Origin: Lachnospiraceae bacterium | GTDB taxonomy: Bacteria; Bacillota; Clostridia; Lachnospirales; Lachnospiraceae | Direction of reading: 5' to 3' | Assembly: GCA_022790905.1 (NCBI GenBank) | Contig: JAAVYC010000235.1 | Coordinates: 1 to 29,928, forward strand | DNA: 29,928 bases | Position numbers and translations under genes: made by a program | The notes under the pieces: model-generated | Told to the model about the DNA's origin: nothing | Seen by the model: the letters and a program-made list of their open reading frames with translations, nothing else | Database searches by the model: none | Shown here: positions 1 to 6,518 of the stretch, one piece after another | Numbering within the stretch: position 1 is the first letter of the stretch | How the letters are laid out: every line of letters begins with the position of its first letter

Positions 1-307
1 CACAATCGAATAGAGGGAATCCACACCGCCAAGATCGGAAGTCTTCATTGGAATACCAATGACCGGCATTGGAAAAAGTGCCGCACACATACCTGGAAGA
101 TGGGCCGCTTTACCCGCTCCCGCAATTATTACCTTGATTCCTCTCTCCTTAGCTCCTCTTGCCCACTCAAAAAAAATATCTGGTTCCCGATGCGCAGAGA
201 TAATTTTCATCTCATAATCAATCTCAAATCTGTCTAACATTTCCGCAGCCTTTGCCATCACTGGCATGTCTGAATCACTGCCCATTACGATACCTACTGT
301 TGCCATA
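1..307 (-). CDS. purE: N5-carboxyaminoimidazole ribonucleotide mutase PurE (partial, 3' end outside window)
   Basis: The 102 visible codons translate to the N-terminal two thirds of PurE, which converts N5-CAIR to CAIR in de novo purine synthesis in the cytoplasm. The start MATVGIVMGSDSDMPVM carries the phosphate-binding GSDSD motif; ISAHREPD (the SAHR signature) and AGAGKAAHLPGM follow, all hallmarks of class I PurE. The gene runs off the left edge of the window. An AGGAGGAGAG sequence lies directly upstream of the ATG. The start is only 27 bases after the aminopeptidase stop codon, with no room for a good promoter or terminator, so it is probably the distal gene of the operon that starts with pyrE. 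Confidence 0.96.
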
Positions 308-334
308 CTTCTCTCCTCCTACTGTACTTTACTT

Positions 335-2389
335 TTATTCATGATCTAAAGGTTCGTTCAACACTTCACATCCCGCAACGACAAACCTTCCGTCGCGGAT
401 GATATCCTCTATCGTTCCATTTGCCCTGATCACAGTAATCGCTCCCAACTCATCGTATGGAATTGTGATATCCGTATGACAATTCAGATACGCTTTTCCC
501 TGATCTTCTTTTCGCAAAATAGATACTTCGTTGTCTCTCGCCACAATTTCTTTTCCATTCGGATTAAAAACGGCATTCTCCTCCGCATGAGAATAGCAAG
601 TGTCACCCACAGCAAAATGGGGACCTGTCTTCTCCGCGATCAAAATCGGAAGCTTTGCCGCAATATCATATTTGCGGGCCATCCGATATGCCGTCGTATT
701 TGTTCCAATTGCAAATTCTCCCATCGGAAGCGTATCGTGGTGCATTAGAACATTCTCACGAATATATTTTCGGTTCTCCTCTTCTGTCTCAAAATTCTTA
801 CAAGTATAATCTACAATCATTCCATCTCGAAAGTCAATCTCCAAATCTAAAAAATTCAACTCACTCAGATAGACCTGGGATACGTGGAGCTTTCCCGTGG
901 TCCCCTTTAAAACCGGAGAGGTAAAGACTTCCCCTACTGGAATATTAACGTCCGCGACACAGTTTTCAAAGATGGTTTCCTTTTCGGGATCCTTCAATCT
1001 ATAAAGCATCACGGTCAGATCTGTCTTATTGTCTCCGCTTCCCTGAATGTGTACTTTTTCCCCAGAATCGAGAACATCAATGATTTTTTGCTGCATCGTC
1101 TGATACAATTTATAATCCAGTGTATTGATCTTGACCGTCTCCGCAAAGATCTCTCGAAACTGTTCTCCGATCGCTGGAATCGGATAGGCGATGACCGTAA
1201 AACTCCGCTCATCCCCTTTGATATATGCATTTGTAATTTGTCCTGCCTGATTTGCATAGTAGACGTTTAACTGTTGCTGTTTCTCACTGTAACGTGCATT
1301 TTCTTTCTTATTCTCTGGCTCAAACGGCTTTTCTCCAAAAATTTCAATCACGGCAGGACCCGCATGAACTGCCGCCAACTCTTTTCTCTTCTCAAAGGAA
1401 TTGCGCAGTACTTCCAGCCTTCGTTCCACAAACGCCTTGTCCAGATAATAAGCCTTATCATCTTTGTGATCGTATTCATACTGTTTATTAACCGCTTTTG
1501 TATAGACATTCCCTTTTCCATGTCCCCTGTTAAAAAGCGATAGAGAAGGATCTCTCGCTATGGTCGGCCTCAATCCCATCTTTTCAAAATTTTTGATCGC
1601 CACGCGCACCATGCGTTCAAATCCGATCGGATAGTGAATCTGTACCGTCTCCTTTTTTGACAAATCTACACCCAGATTCACAAAACCGATACGGTACCCT
1701 TCCGTATAGGTATCCGCCATGGACTGAATCTTTTCTTCTTCCATCTCACCTAAAAACTTTGCAATCTCCACTTCACAGTCACTAATGTATTCACCATAGC
1801 GATAGAGATATCGGACATCGGACAGATCCGCTTCCATGACAATTTTGGTAAAAAAGTCTAAGGACGGATCAACGATCTCTTGTACATTTCGCTCCACAAA
1901 AATTTCGCTGTAGTCGTGATAAAACCAGTAAATCGTCTGTTCTATTTCTCTTTTATCCACCTCTCCCGTTGTCTCAAAGGCATTGTAAATTTCCACAAAC
2001 AATTCTAAAAATATCGCAATCCAGTCTCTGCGTCCCTCATAGGCCAGTCCAATACAACTGCGCAGATCCGTATATAAAAAACTTAAAATACCGCCGAACT
2101 TTTCTCCAAGTTCCGACACGGCATACGCCGGATTAGCATAGCTTGTCCCATAATTTTCCTCTAAAATATCCTGATAAAAGTCTCGATTTCTCCTTCTGGC
2201 ATCTTCTAGGGATTCTGTATCCAAAAAACCATCTTCCGCCATCCTCAACGTCTCATCTACTTTTATCAAAAATTTTGCTGTAGTCTGAAAATATGCTCTG
2301 TATTCGCTGCGGACATTCTCCTCTTTCACTATCTGAAAGATCCGCTCTATTACCAGATCATACCGTTCATTTAATGTCTCCAATTCCAT
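335..2389 (-). CDS. M29-type metalloaminopeptidase with a long N-terminal extension
   Basis: The C-terminal part (about residues 400-684) resembles the M29 (AmpS/PepS/aminopeptidase T) family of dinuclear-metal aminopeptidases that trim N-terminal residues from peptides. Candidate metal or catalytic residues, numbered from the longer ATG at 2398, are E490 in PVGEVFTSP, E561 in MGEFAIGTN, H594 in GPHFAVGD, and H641 and D643 in NCHTDI, the same order as in AmpT. M29 enzymes are usually about 400 aa; this one has some 270 extra N-terminal residues, rich in acidic and aromatic residues, with no domain I recognise. Two in-frame ATGs exist, at 2398 and 2389. I chose 2389 because the AAGGG ribosome site abuts the first but sits 9 bases from the second. 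It begins just after the HD hydrolase stop, so the two are probably translationally coupled. Confidence 0.88.
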   Translation of the reverse strand: MELETLNERYDLVIERIFQIVKEENVRSEYRAYFQTTAKFLIKVDETLRMAEDGFLDTESLEDARRRNRDFYQDILEENYGTSYANPAYAVSELGEKFGGILSFLYTDLRSCIGLAYEGRRDWIAIFLELFVEIYNAFETTGEVDKREIEQTIYWFYHDYSEIFVERNVQEIVDPSLDFFTKIVMEADLSDVRYLYRYGEYISDCEVEIAKFLGEMEEEKIQSMADTYTEGYRIGFVNLGVDLSKKETVQIHYPIGFERMVRVAIKNFEKMGLRPTIARDPSLSLFNRGHGKGNVYTKAVNKQYEYDHKDDKAYYLDKAFVERRLEVLRNSFEKRKELAAVHAGPAVIEIFGEKPFEPENKKENARYSEKQQQLNVYYANQAGQITNAYIKGDERSFTVIAYPIPAIGEQFREIFAETVKINTLDYKLYQTMQQKIIDVLDSGEKVHIQGSGDNKTDLTVMLYRLKDPEKETIFENCVADVNIPVGEVFTSPVLKGTTGKLHVSQVYLSELNFLDLEIDFRDGMIVDYTCKNFETEEENRKYIRENVLMHHDTLPMGEFAIGTNTTAYRMARKYDIAAKLPILIAEKTGPHFAVGDTCYSHAEENAVFNPNGKEIVARDNEVSILRKEDQGKAYLNCHTDITIPYDELGAITVIRANGTIEDIIRDGRFVVAGCEVLNEPLDHE

Positions 2390-2401
2390 GTCTTTCATCC
2401 C

Positions 2402-2998
2402 TTACATATCGTCTATGATATTCCCTTTTTTTATATTTTCCTCAATTACTCTTTCCAGATAATCCCAGATTTTTTTAGAACCCTCTGATGTTTTCTCATT
2501 GCGCTTCATAATCTGAGACTTTTTCACACTGTGTTCCCTCCAGGACTTTCCGCCAGAGGCATCGTTTAATAAAATTGGCTGTGCATTGTCTAACACCCTC
2601 GCAAACTTTGCTTCCGGCGTTTTTCTGTCCTCAAACTCATCCCAAAGATTTCTATATTCTATAGCCTGATCCTTTGGTAAAAGCGGAAAAATTCTCTCCG
2701 CTGCGGCCAATTCTCTTTCTCTTTTTGTATCATTTCCCGCCTGATCATAAGCATAAGTATCACCCGCATCGATCTCGATGACATCGTGCAAAAGTACCAT
2801 TTTCATCGTCCTAAAAACGTCAATTGGCTCGTTAGCATACTCTGCTAAAGTGAAACACATCAACGCCAGATGCCAAGAATGCTCCGCATCGTCCTCTTTT
2901 CTTTCACCGTTTGCCAGATACGTCTGTCTCACAATCGACTTGATTTTATCCAATTCCAAAACAAATTTCATCTGTTGTTCTAATCGTTGTTCTTCCAT
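2402..2998 (-). CDS. HD-domain phosphohydrolase (YfbR/HDDC2-like)
   Basis: A compact all-helical HD-domain protein of about 200 aa. The metal-binding residues are visible: H44 in EHSWH, H75-D76 in LLHDVIEID, and D141 in VLDNAQP (numbering from the ATG at 3010). The order H...HD...D and the HSWH context match the YfbR/HDDC2 group, whose characterised members are 5'-deoxynucleotidases acting on deoxyribonucleoside monophosphates. The substrate here is inferred only. A nucleotide-trimming role would fit an operon that also contains pyrE and purE. ATGs lie at 3010 and 2998; only the second has a purine-rich GGTGAGAG upstream, so I use it, but the first cannot be excluded. It lies between a small membrane protein gene and the aminopeptidase, with short gaps on both sides. 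Confidence 0.88.
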   Translation of the reverse strand: MEEQRLEQQMKFVLELDKIKSIVRQTYLANGERKEDDAEHSWHLALMCFTLAEYANEPIDVFRTMKMVLLHDVIEIDAGDTYAYDQAGNDTKRERELAAAERIFPLLPKDQAIEYRNLWDEFEDRKTPEAKFARVLDNAQPILLNDASGGKSWREHSVKKSQIMKRNEKTSEGSKKIWDYLERVIEENIKKGNIIDDM

Positions 2999-3024
2999 CA
3001 CTCTCACCATTTATCACAAAAGGT

Positions 3025-3354
3025 CTATAATAATGTTCCCAGAAAATACAGTGCAATCCACAATATCGTCGCTATTGCGGATAATACCATGCCTGTATAG
3101 GGTAAGGTCTTAAATGTATCCTTCTCCTGTACCGCCTGCACTGCCTCAATAAAAGAAGCCGAACCGATAAAAAGTGCAGCGACTCCAACGCTCCCAAGAT
3201 AATTCGCTCCATTTCCGTTCGCTGTCACTGCCTGTAAAAGTGTTATCGCTAAAACAGCGAGTGATAAAATCGCTCCGCCGCAAGAAATCGCTCCTTTGAT
3301 GGACTTTTTCTTTTCTGTAAATTTAAAGTTCTTTCCTCTTCTTCTTTTCCTCAT
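3025..3354 (-). CDS. Small multi-pass membrane protein (DUF6142-like)
   Basis: A 109-aa protein with a very basic N terminus (MRKRRRGKNFKFTEKKKS) followed by three hydrophobic segments at about residues 20-42, 50-70 and 86-107, so an integral membrane protein with its basic tail probably cytoplasmic. It resembles short Lachnospiraceae membrane proteins that I believe are catalogued as DUF6142; no function is known to me. Its start overlaps the 3' end of the VanZ-family gene by about 32 bases in another frame, and only a weak GGATGAAG-like ribosome site is present, which suggests translation coupled to the upstream gene. Confidence 0.75.
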   Translation of the reverse strand: MRKRRRGKNFKFTEKKKSIKGAISCGGAILSLAVLAITLLQAVTANGNGANYLGSVGVAALFIGSASFIEAVQAVQEKDTFKTLPYTGMVLSAIATILWIALYFLGTLL

Positions 3355-3793
3355 TTTTCTTCATCCATTTCTTTGCCACCATAAAACAAAGAAATCCCAG
3401 ACTTCCTCCAAGTGTGTTCAAAATCATATCGTCGACATCAAAACTTCCCACTTTTGACAAGAGCTGTATGCACTCAATCAAAAGGCTAAAATCAAAAGAG
3501 ACTAATGTCACATAGAAAAAACTGCGGTTTTTTTGACTCAACGTAGGTAGAAAAAAACCAAACGGAAGAAACGCCACGACATTTCCCAGCAGATTGATCA
3601 TAACCGCCATCATTCCCAGCTTCTTCCGATATATGATAAAACGTCTGATCTCCAAAAACGGGACCAGATTATAATGATAGCTTCTGGTCAGATTCGTCCT
3701 TCCCATGATCTCTGCAAAAAACAGAAAGTAACTCAAAAATAAAAGGTATCCTCCGAACAAAACCCACCTAAAACATAATTTCTTTTTTGACAT
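3323..3793 (-). CDS. VanZ-family membrane protein
   Basis: A 156-aa protein with about four or five hydrophobic segments and the VanZ-like features NLVPFLEI near the first third, NLLGNVVAFLPFGFFLP in the middle and FDVDDMILNTLGGSLGF near the C terminus. VanZ-family proteins are small membrane proteins; the founding member gives low-level teicoplanin resistance, but most chromosomal paralogs have no proven role. The C terminus is strongly basic. The start overlaps the preceding 50-aa membrane peptide gene by 26 bases, and the end overlaps the next gene, so three small membrane protein genes are stacked. A second VanZ-family gene is present at 13143-13694. Confidence 0.88.
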   Translation of the reverse strand: MSKKKLCFRWVLFGGYLLFLSYFLFFAEIMGRTNLTRSYHYNLVPFLEIRRFIIYRKKLGMMAVMINLLGNVVAFLPFGFFLPTLSQKNRSFFYVTLVSFDFSLLIECIQLLSKVGSFDVDDMILNTLGGSLGFLCFMVAKKWMKKNEEKKKRKEL

Positions 3794-3920
3794 GTAACAA
3801 ACGTGCCCCGCTGATCACTGCAATAATACCGCAAACTAATCCCACCACCATAATAACAACTCCGGCAGTTAGCGTTCCCGCCCCGCTGCGGCTTATTGTT
3901 TTATATGCTTTTTCATTCAT
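3768..3920 (-). CDS. Small single-pass membrane protein, 50 aa
   Basis: A 50-codon ORF running from ATG at 3920 to TAG at 3768. The product starts MNEKAYKTISRSGAGTLTAG and contains one hydrophobic helix at about residues 18-42, ending in a short basic tail. It is supported by an AGGGAGG ribosome site 7 bases before the ATG (an in-frame ATG at 3926 is too close to that site), a position 12 bases after the pyrE stop, and an overlap with the VanZ-family start. Short proteins with this MNEKAYK-(T)-S-R-S/T-GAG pattern occur in other Lachnospiraceae as I remember them, but I know no function. It is short enough for automatic gene callers to miss. Confidence 0.72.
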   Translation of the reverse strand: MNEKAYKTISRSGAGTLTAGVVIMVVGLVCGIIAVISGARLLHVKKEIMF

Positions 3921-3932
3921 ATTCATTCCTCC

Positions 3933-4607
3933 CTATTTTACGCCATACTTGCGATAATACCCATCAATCGCAGCTTTTAATGTATCATCTATCATAATTC
4001 TTCCCTGACAAGGACGATTATATAAGTATTCCACTACATCTGTCATACTGACAATGGCATTTGCATCAAATCCGTACGTTTCTTTGATCTCTTCTAACGC
4101 AGATTGCTCTCCCTTTCCACGCTCCATCCGATTTAGAGACACCATCAAACCTACGATTTCTACATTTCCCTGTGCCTGAATGATTGGAAACGTCTCCTCA
4201 ATGGACTTTCCCGAAGTCGTCACATCCTCGATAATGACAACTCTATCGCCGTCTTTGATCTTACTTCCAAGCAAAATCCCAGTATCCCCATGATCCTTGA
4301 TCTCTTTTCGATTGGAACAGTAGCGGATCTCTTTTTTGTACAATTCATTATATGCGATTGCAGTCGCGACACTTAACGGAATTCCTTTATATGCCGGTCC
4401 AAACAAAACATCAAAATTATCTCCGTAATGTTCATGGATGGCTTTTGCATAGTATTTTCCCAGTTTCAGAAGTTGCCCCCCCGTTACGTAGGCGCCTGCA
4501 TTCATAAAAAAAGGTGATTTTCTGCCACTTTTTAACGTGAACTCTCCAAATTTCAAGACGTCGCTTTCCACCATAAATTCTATAAATTCCTGTTTGTACT
4601 GTTCCAT
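3933..4607 (-). CDS. pyrE: Orotate phosphoribosyltransferase PyrE
   Basis: PyrE joins orotate to PRPP, giving OMP, the fifth step of UMP synthesis. The 224-aa product, from the ATG at 4607, begins MEQYKQEFIEFMVE and has the FTLKSGRKSPFFMNAG substrate segment (about residues 23-38), LFGPAYKGIPL (69-78) and the type I PRPP-binding loop VVIIEDVTTSGKS (about 123-135). Length matches the usual 210-225 aa. A longer frame opening with TTG at 4646 is unlikely because AGGAGG at 4621-4626 lies after that TTG. The gene has its own promoter (4694-4722) and is separated from pyrC-F-K-D by about 4 kb. It heads an apparent operon ending in purE. Confidence 0.97.
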   Translation of the reverse strand: MEQYKQEFIEFMVESDVLKFGEFTLKSGRKSPFFMNAGAYVTGGQLLKLGKYYAKAIHEHYGDNFDVLFGPAYKGIPLSVATAIAYNELYKKEIRYCSNRKEIKDHGDTGILLGSKIKDGDRVVIIEDVTTSGKSIEETFPIIQAQGNVEIVGLMVSLNRMERGKGEQSALEEIKETYGFDANAIVSMTDVVEYLYNRPCQGRIMIDDTLKAAIDGYYRKYGVK

Positions 4608-4614
4608 ATTTATC

Positions 4615-4686
4615 TTAAAACCTCCTGTTTTTCTGGCACTTTTCAAAATAAAACTGCGTCCCTCTACGCAATGATTGTTTCCTCAT
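4615..4686 (-). other. Possible 23-codon leader ORF ahead of pyrE
   Basis: From an ATG at 4686 a frame of 23 codons (MRKQSLRRGTQFYFEKCQKN, then RRF) ends with TAA at 4615-4617, 7 bases before the pyrE ATG and inside the space after the pyrE ribosome site. A small hairpin (TGCGT at 4666-4670, ACGCA at 4655-4659, followed by GTTTTATTTTG) lies inside it. The ORF would start almost at the predicted transcript 5' end, so it has no ribosome site of its own. It may be chance, or part of a translation-linked control of pyrE. Confidence 0.25.
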
Positions 4687-4693
4687 TTTTTAT

Positions 4694-4722
4694 ATTATGA
4701 GGACTCTTTGATATTTTTCCAA
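4694..4722 (-). promoter_or_regulatory. Predicted sigma-A promoter of pyrE
   Basis: Read on the minus strand: TTGGAA (-35, 4717-4722), a 17-base spacer, and CATAAT (-10, 4694-4699). Transcription would start near 4686, giving an untranslated leader of about 80 bases. It sits in the 356-base space between pyrE and the divergent cupin gene. Confidence 0.6.
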
Positions 4723-4792
4723 TTTTATCATATTTCCTATTTATATTCAATCCATTATTCACAAATCAAATTGCTATCCTAAAAGACTGTTT

Positions 4793-4837
4793 GTATCAGT
4801 TTACACTACAGCCCTATCTTTATCTGAGAGCTGATAC
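4793..4837. other. Inverted repeat in the pyrE/cupin divergent region
   Basis: GTATCAG (4793-4799) and CTGATAC (4831-4837) form a perfect 7-bp inverted repeat with a 31-base loop, followed on the plus strand by GATTTTTG. It could be a leader hairpin or attenuator for the cupin gene, or a protein site. Otherwise the 4723-4930 stretch is AT-rich, and I see no coding or known riboswitch structure in it. Confidence 0.25.
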
Positions 4838-4963
4838 GATTTTTGTCCGACTTCTTTCTCTCTATGTTAAAAGGTAGAAAATTATTGTATTATGTAGTAG
4901 AATAAAAAAATAAAACCATACTGATTCTACATGACAACCGCGATCTTACGAGGAGGTATATCT

Positions 4964-5359
4964 ATGATTTCTTTAGCAAAAGACAGAGAAAAATATTTTA
5001 GATCTAATATAAGAGGAGGAAACGGAAGTTTGCAATTCGAGGATCTCATCCCAAAAGACCAGCTTCCAAACACGGTAAGGACACTCTCCCTGTCCGTCAT
5101 CAAAAAAGGGGAGTCCATCGGATTACATGAACATATTGAAGAAGGCGAATTCTATTTTGTCATCAGCGGAGAAGCTACGGTTGTTTGCGACGAACAGGAA
5201 TTTACCATGACTCGTTTTGATTCTACTTGGACAGAACAAAAAGGAAATTTCCATAGTATCCGAAACGACAAAGACGAAGATGTCATTGTTCTCTTTCTTG
5301 TGCTGCGTCTTCCAGATGACGTCAGACAGCCTGAGTGGAAAGCAAAATGTTTGTGTTAA
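4964..5359 (+). CDS. Small cupin-domain protein
   Basis: A single-domain cupin of 131 aa and the only plus-strand gene in the window. The metal-binding motif is visible as GLHEHIEEGEFYFVISGEA, with H55, H57 and E62 as likely ligands, and H97 in FHSIRN as the second-motif histidine. Such proteins bind a divalent metal and act as small dioxygenases, isomerases, or metabolite sensors; nothing here identifies the substrate. The chosen ATG at 4964 has AGGAGG 7 bases upstream; an earlier in-frame ATG at 4931 has no ribosome site. It is transcribed divergently from pyrE and convergently with the aldolase gene, and ends at a shared terminator hairpin, so it is probably monocistronic. Confidence 0.9.
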   Translation: MISLAKDREKYFRSNIRGGNGSLQFEDLIPKDQLPNTVRTLSLSVIKKGESIGLHEHIEEGEFYFVISGEATVVCDEQEFTMTRFDSTWTEQKGNFHSIRNDKDEDVIVLFLVLRLPDDVRQPEWKAKCLC

Positions 5360-5369
5360 ATAAATACAG

Positions 5370-5412
5370 AAAAGAAGGCGTTAATCCATAAAATGAATCA
5401 GCGCCTTCTTTT
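5370..5412 (+). terminator. Terminator between convergent cupin and aldolase genes
   Basis: An 11-bp perfect stem, AAAAGAAGGCG (5370-5380) with CGCCTTCTTTT (5402-5412), continues into a T-rich run on the plus strand. The A-rich 5' side gives a T-rich tail on the other strand as well, so it probably serves both the cupin gene and the aldolase gene. Just beyond it, a short AT-rich direct repeat (unit about TTTTTATATTTATCTA) occurs twice between about 5410 and 5447. Confidence 0.8.
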
Positions 5413-5451
5413 TTATATTTATCTATTTTTTTATATTTATCTATTTTTTTA

Positions 5452-6303
5452 TTATTTCATATCCCTTCTAAACAACTCGATATGGTACAGTACAATATCG
5501 CCAATCGCACAATTCAAATACTGGTCAAAATCAATAGGATCCAATTTATCCGGATTATTCTGAATATATTCTTTACATCCATCTATGTATGCATGTTTGA
5601 TAGCTGTGGATACGTTTACTTTTGCTCCACCATTGCGAATCAGCCTTCTAAAAGTATCCTCATCCAGGCCTGTTCCGCCATGTATAACAACTGGTGTCTC
5701 TATCTGCTCTTTTAAAGCCTTGACAAGATCGAAATCAATCACCGGTGTTCCTTTATAGACGCCATGCGCTGTTCCTACCGCCGGAGCAAACGCATCTACC
5801 CCTGTCTCTCTTACATAATATAAGGATTCTTCTAGTGTGGCTCCTTTCGCTTTATCATCATCTACTTGCAGATCATCTTCCACTCCTGCGATCCGTCCCA
5901 ACTCGCCTTCCACATAAACGCCGCGATGTCTTGCATAGGCAATTACTTCTTTTGTCATTCTAATGTTATCTTCCAGCGGAAAATGTGATCCATCAAACAT
6001 GACGGAATCCCATCCCGCATCCATACATGCCTTTGCCATCTCTACATTTTGACAGTGATCCAAATGAACAATTACATTGACAGAGGCGTTCCATGCCAAC
6101 TGACGTAACATGGTACCTAACTCCTGCGGGCCAAACTTTCTGACTGTCTGTGTCGATGTCTGCAAAATAACCGGTGCATCTAATTTCTGCGCCGCACGAA
6201 TCACTGCACGCGCTGAAAGATAATTAAAAATATTAAATGCACCTACTGCGTAACTACGTCTCTTTGCTGTCTGCAATTCTTCTTTAAATGATTTCGTTTT
6301 CAT
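5452..6303 (-). CDS. Class II ketose-bisphosphate aldolase (Fba/GatY/KbaY family)
   Basis: A 283-aa class II zinc aldolase that cleaves a ketose bisphosphate such as fructose- or tagatose-1,6-bisphosphate. Visible motifs are VIVHLDHCQN (catalytic D82, zinc ligand H83), VEGELGRIAG (about 131-140), GTAHGVY (H180) and VIHGGTGLDE (H208), all in family order. The first motif has Cys where Gly is usual (HLDHG), and the last has GGTG where GGSG is common, so a GatY/KbaY-like or otherwise specialised substrate is as likely as glycolytic fructose bisphosphate. It stands alone between two terminators, under a promoter covered by a palindromic operator, suggesting sugar-responsive control. The ATG at 6303 has only a weak, distant GAGGG ribosome site, while a consensus AGGAGG further up (6372-6377) has no start codon after it. 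Confidence 0.9.
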   Translation of the reverse strand: MKTKSFKEELQTAKRRSYAVGAFNIFNYLSARAVIRAAQKLDAPVILQTSTQTVRKFGPQELGTMLRQLAWNASVNVIVHLDHCQNVEMAKACMDAGWDSVMFDGSHFPLEDNIRMTKEVIAYARHRGVYVEGELGRIAGVEDDLQVDDDKAKGATLEESLYYVRETGVDAFAPAVGTAHGVYKGTPVIDFDLVKALKEQIETPVVIHGGTGLDEDTFRRLIRNGGAKVNVSTAIKHAYIDGCKEYIQNNPDKLDPIDFDQYLNCAIGDIVLYHIELFRRDMK

Positions 6304-6388
6304 ACCAAAATTTCTTTTCCCTCATCAGAAGACTTCTATTTTTTATTTACACTTCTTTAAGGGAATTTGTACCTCCTGTGTTTACTTG

Positions 6389-6404
6389 ACTATACAAGTA
6401 TAGT
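6389..6404. promoter_or_regulatory. Palindromic operator over the aldolase promoter
   Basis: ACTATAC-AA-GTATAGT is a perfect 7-bp inverted repeat overlapping the -10 box and the expected start of transcription. Its size, AT content and position fit a repressor of the GntR type or similar, but no regulator gene lies next to it in this window. Confidence 0.65.
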
Positions 6405-6428
6405 AAACCATTATTTTTGTTCTGTCAA
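6400..6428 (-). promoter_or_regulatory. Sigma-A promoter of the aldolase gene
   Basis: On the minus strand: TTGACA (6423-6428, perfect -35), 17 bases, TACTAT (6400-6405, -10). The leader to the ATG is about 90 bases and carries an unused-looking AGGAGG at 6372-6377. Confidence 0.8.
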
Positions 6429-6487
6429 TAACTTTTTTATAAAATAATCTGTGATATCATAAGCAAAAGCAATCTATGGCTATAAAT

Positions 6488-6517
6488 AAAAAAGGATGAA
6501 CTATGTCATCCTTTTTT
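6488..6517 (-). terminator. Terminator after the L,D-transpeptidase gene
   Basis: AAAAAAGGATGA (6488-6499) pairs with TCATCCTTTTTT (6506-6517) around a 6-base loop. It starts just after the transpeptidase stop codon and has T runs on both strands. Confidence 0.85.
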
Positions 6518-6518
6518 A

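Noticed and set aside
4608..4646. A longer PyrE starting at TTG 4646.
   Set aside because: The consensus ribosome site AGGAGG lies inside this extension and PyrE homologs begin near MEQYK.
5410..5447. AT-rich direct repeat beside the cupin/aldolase terminator as a possible attachment site.
   Set aside because: Two short low-complexity copies with no integrase, target duplication or inserted element; most likely replication slippage.
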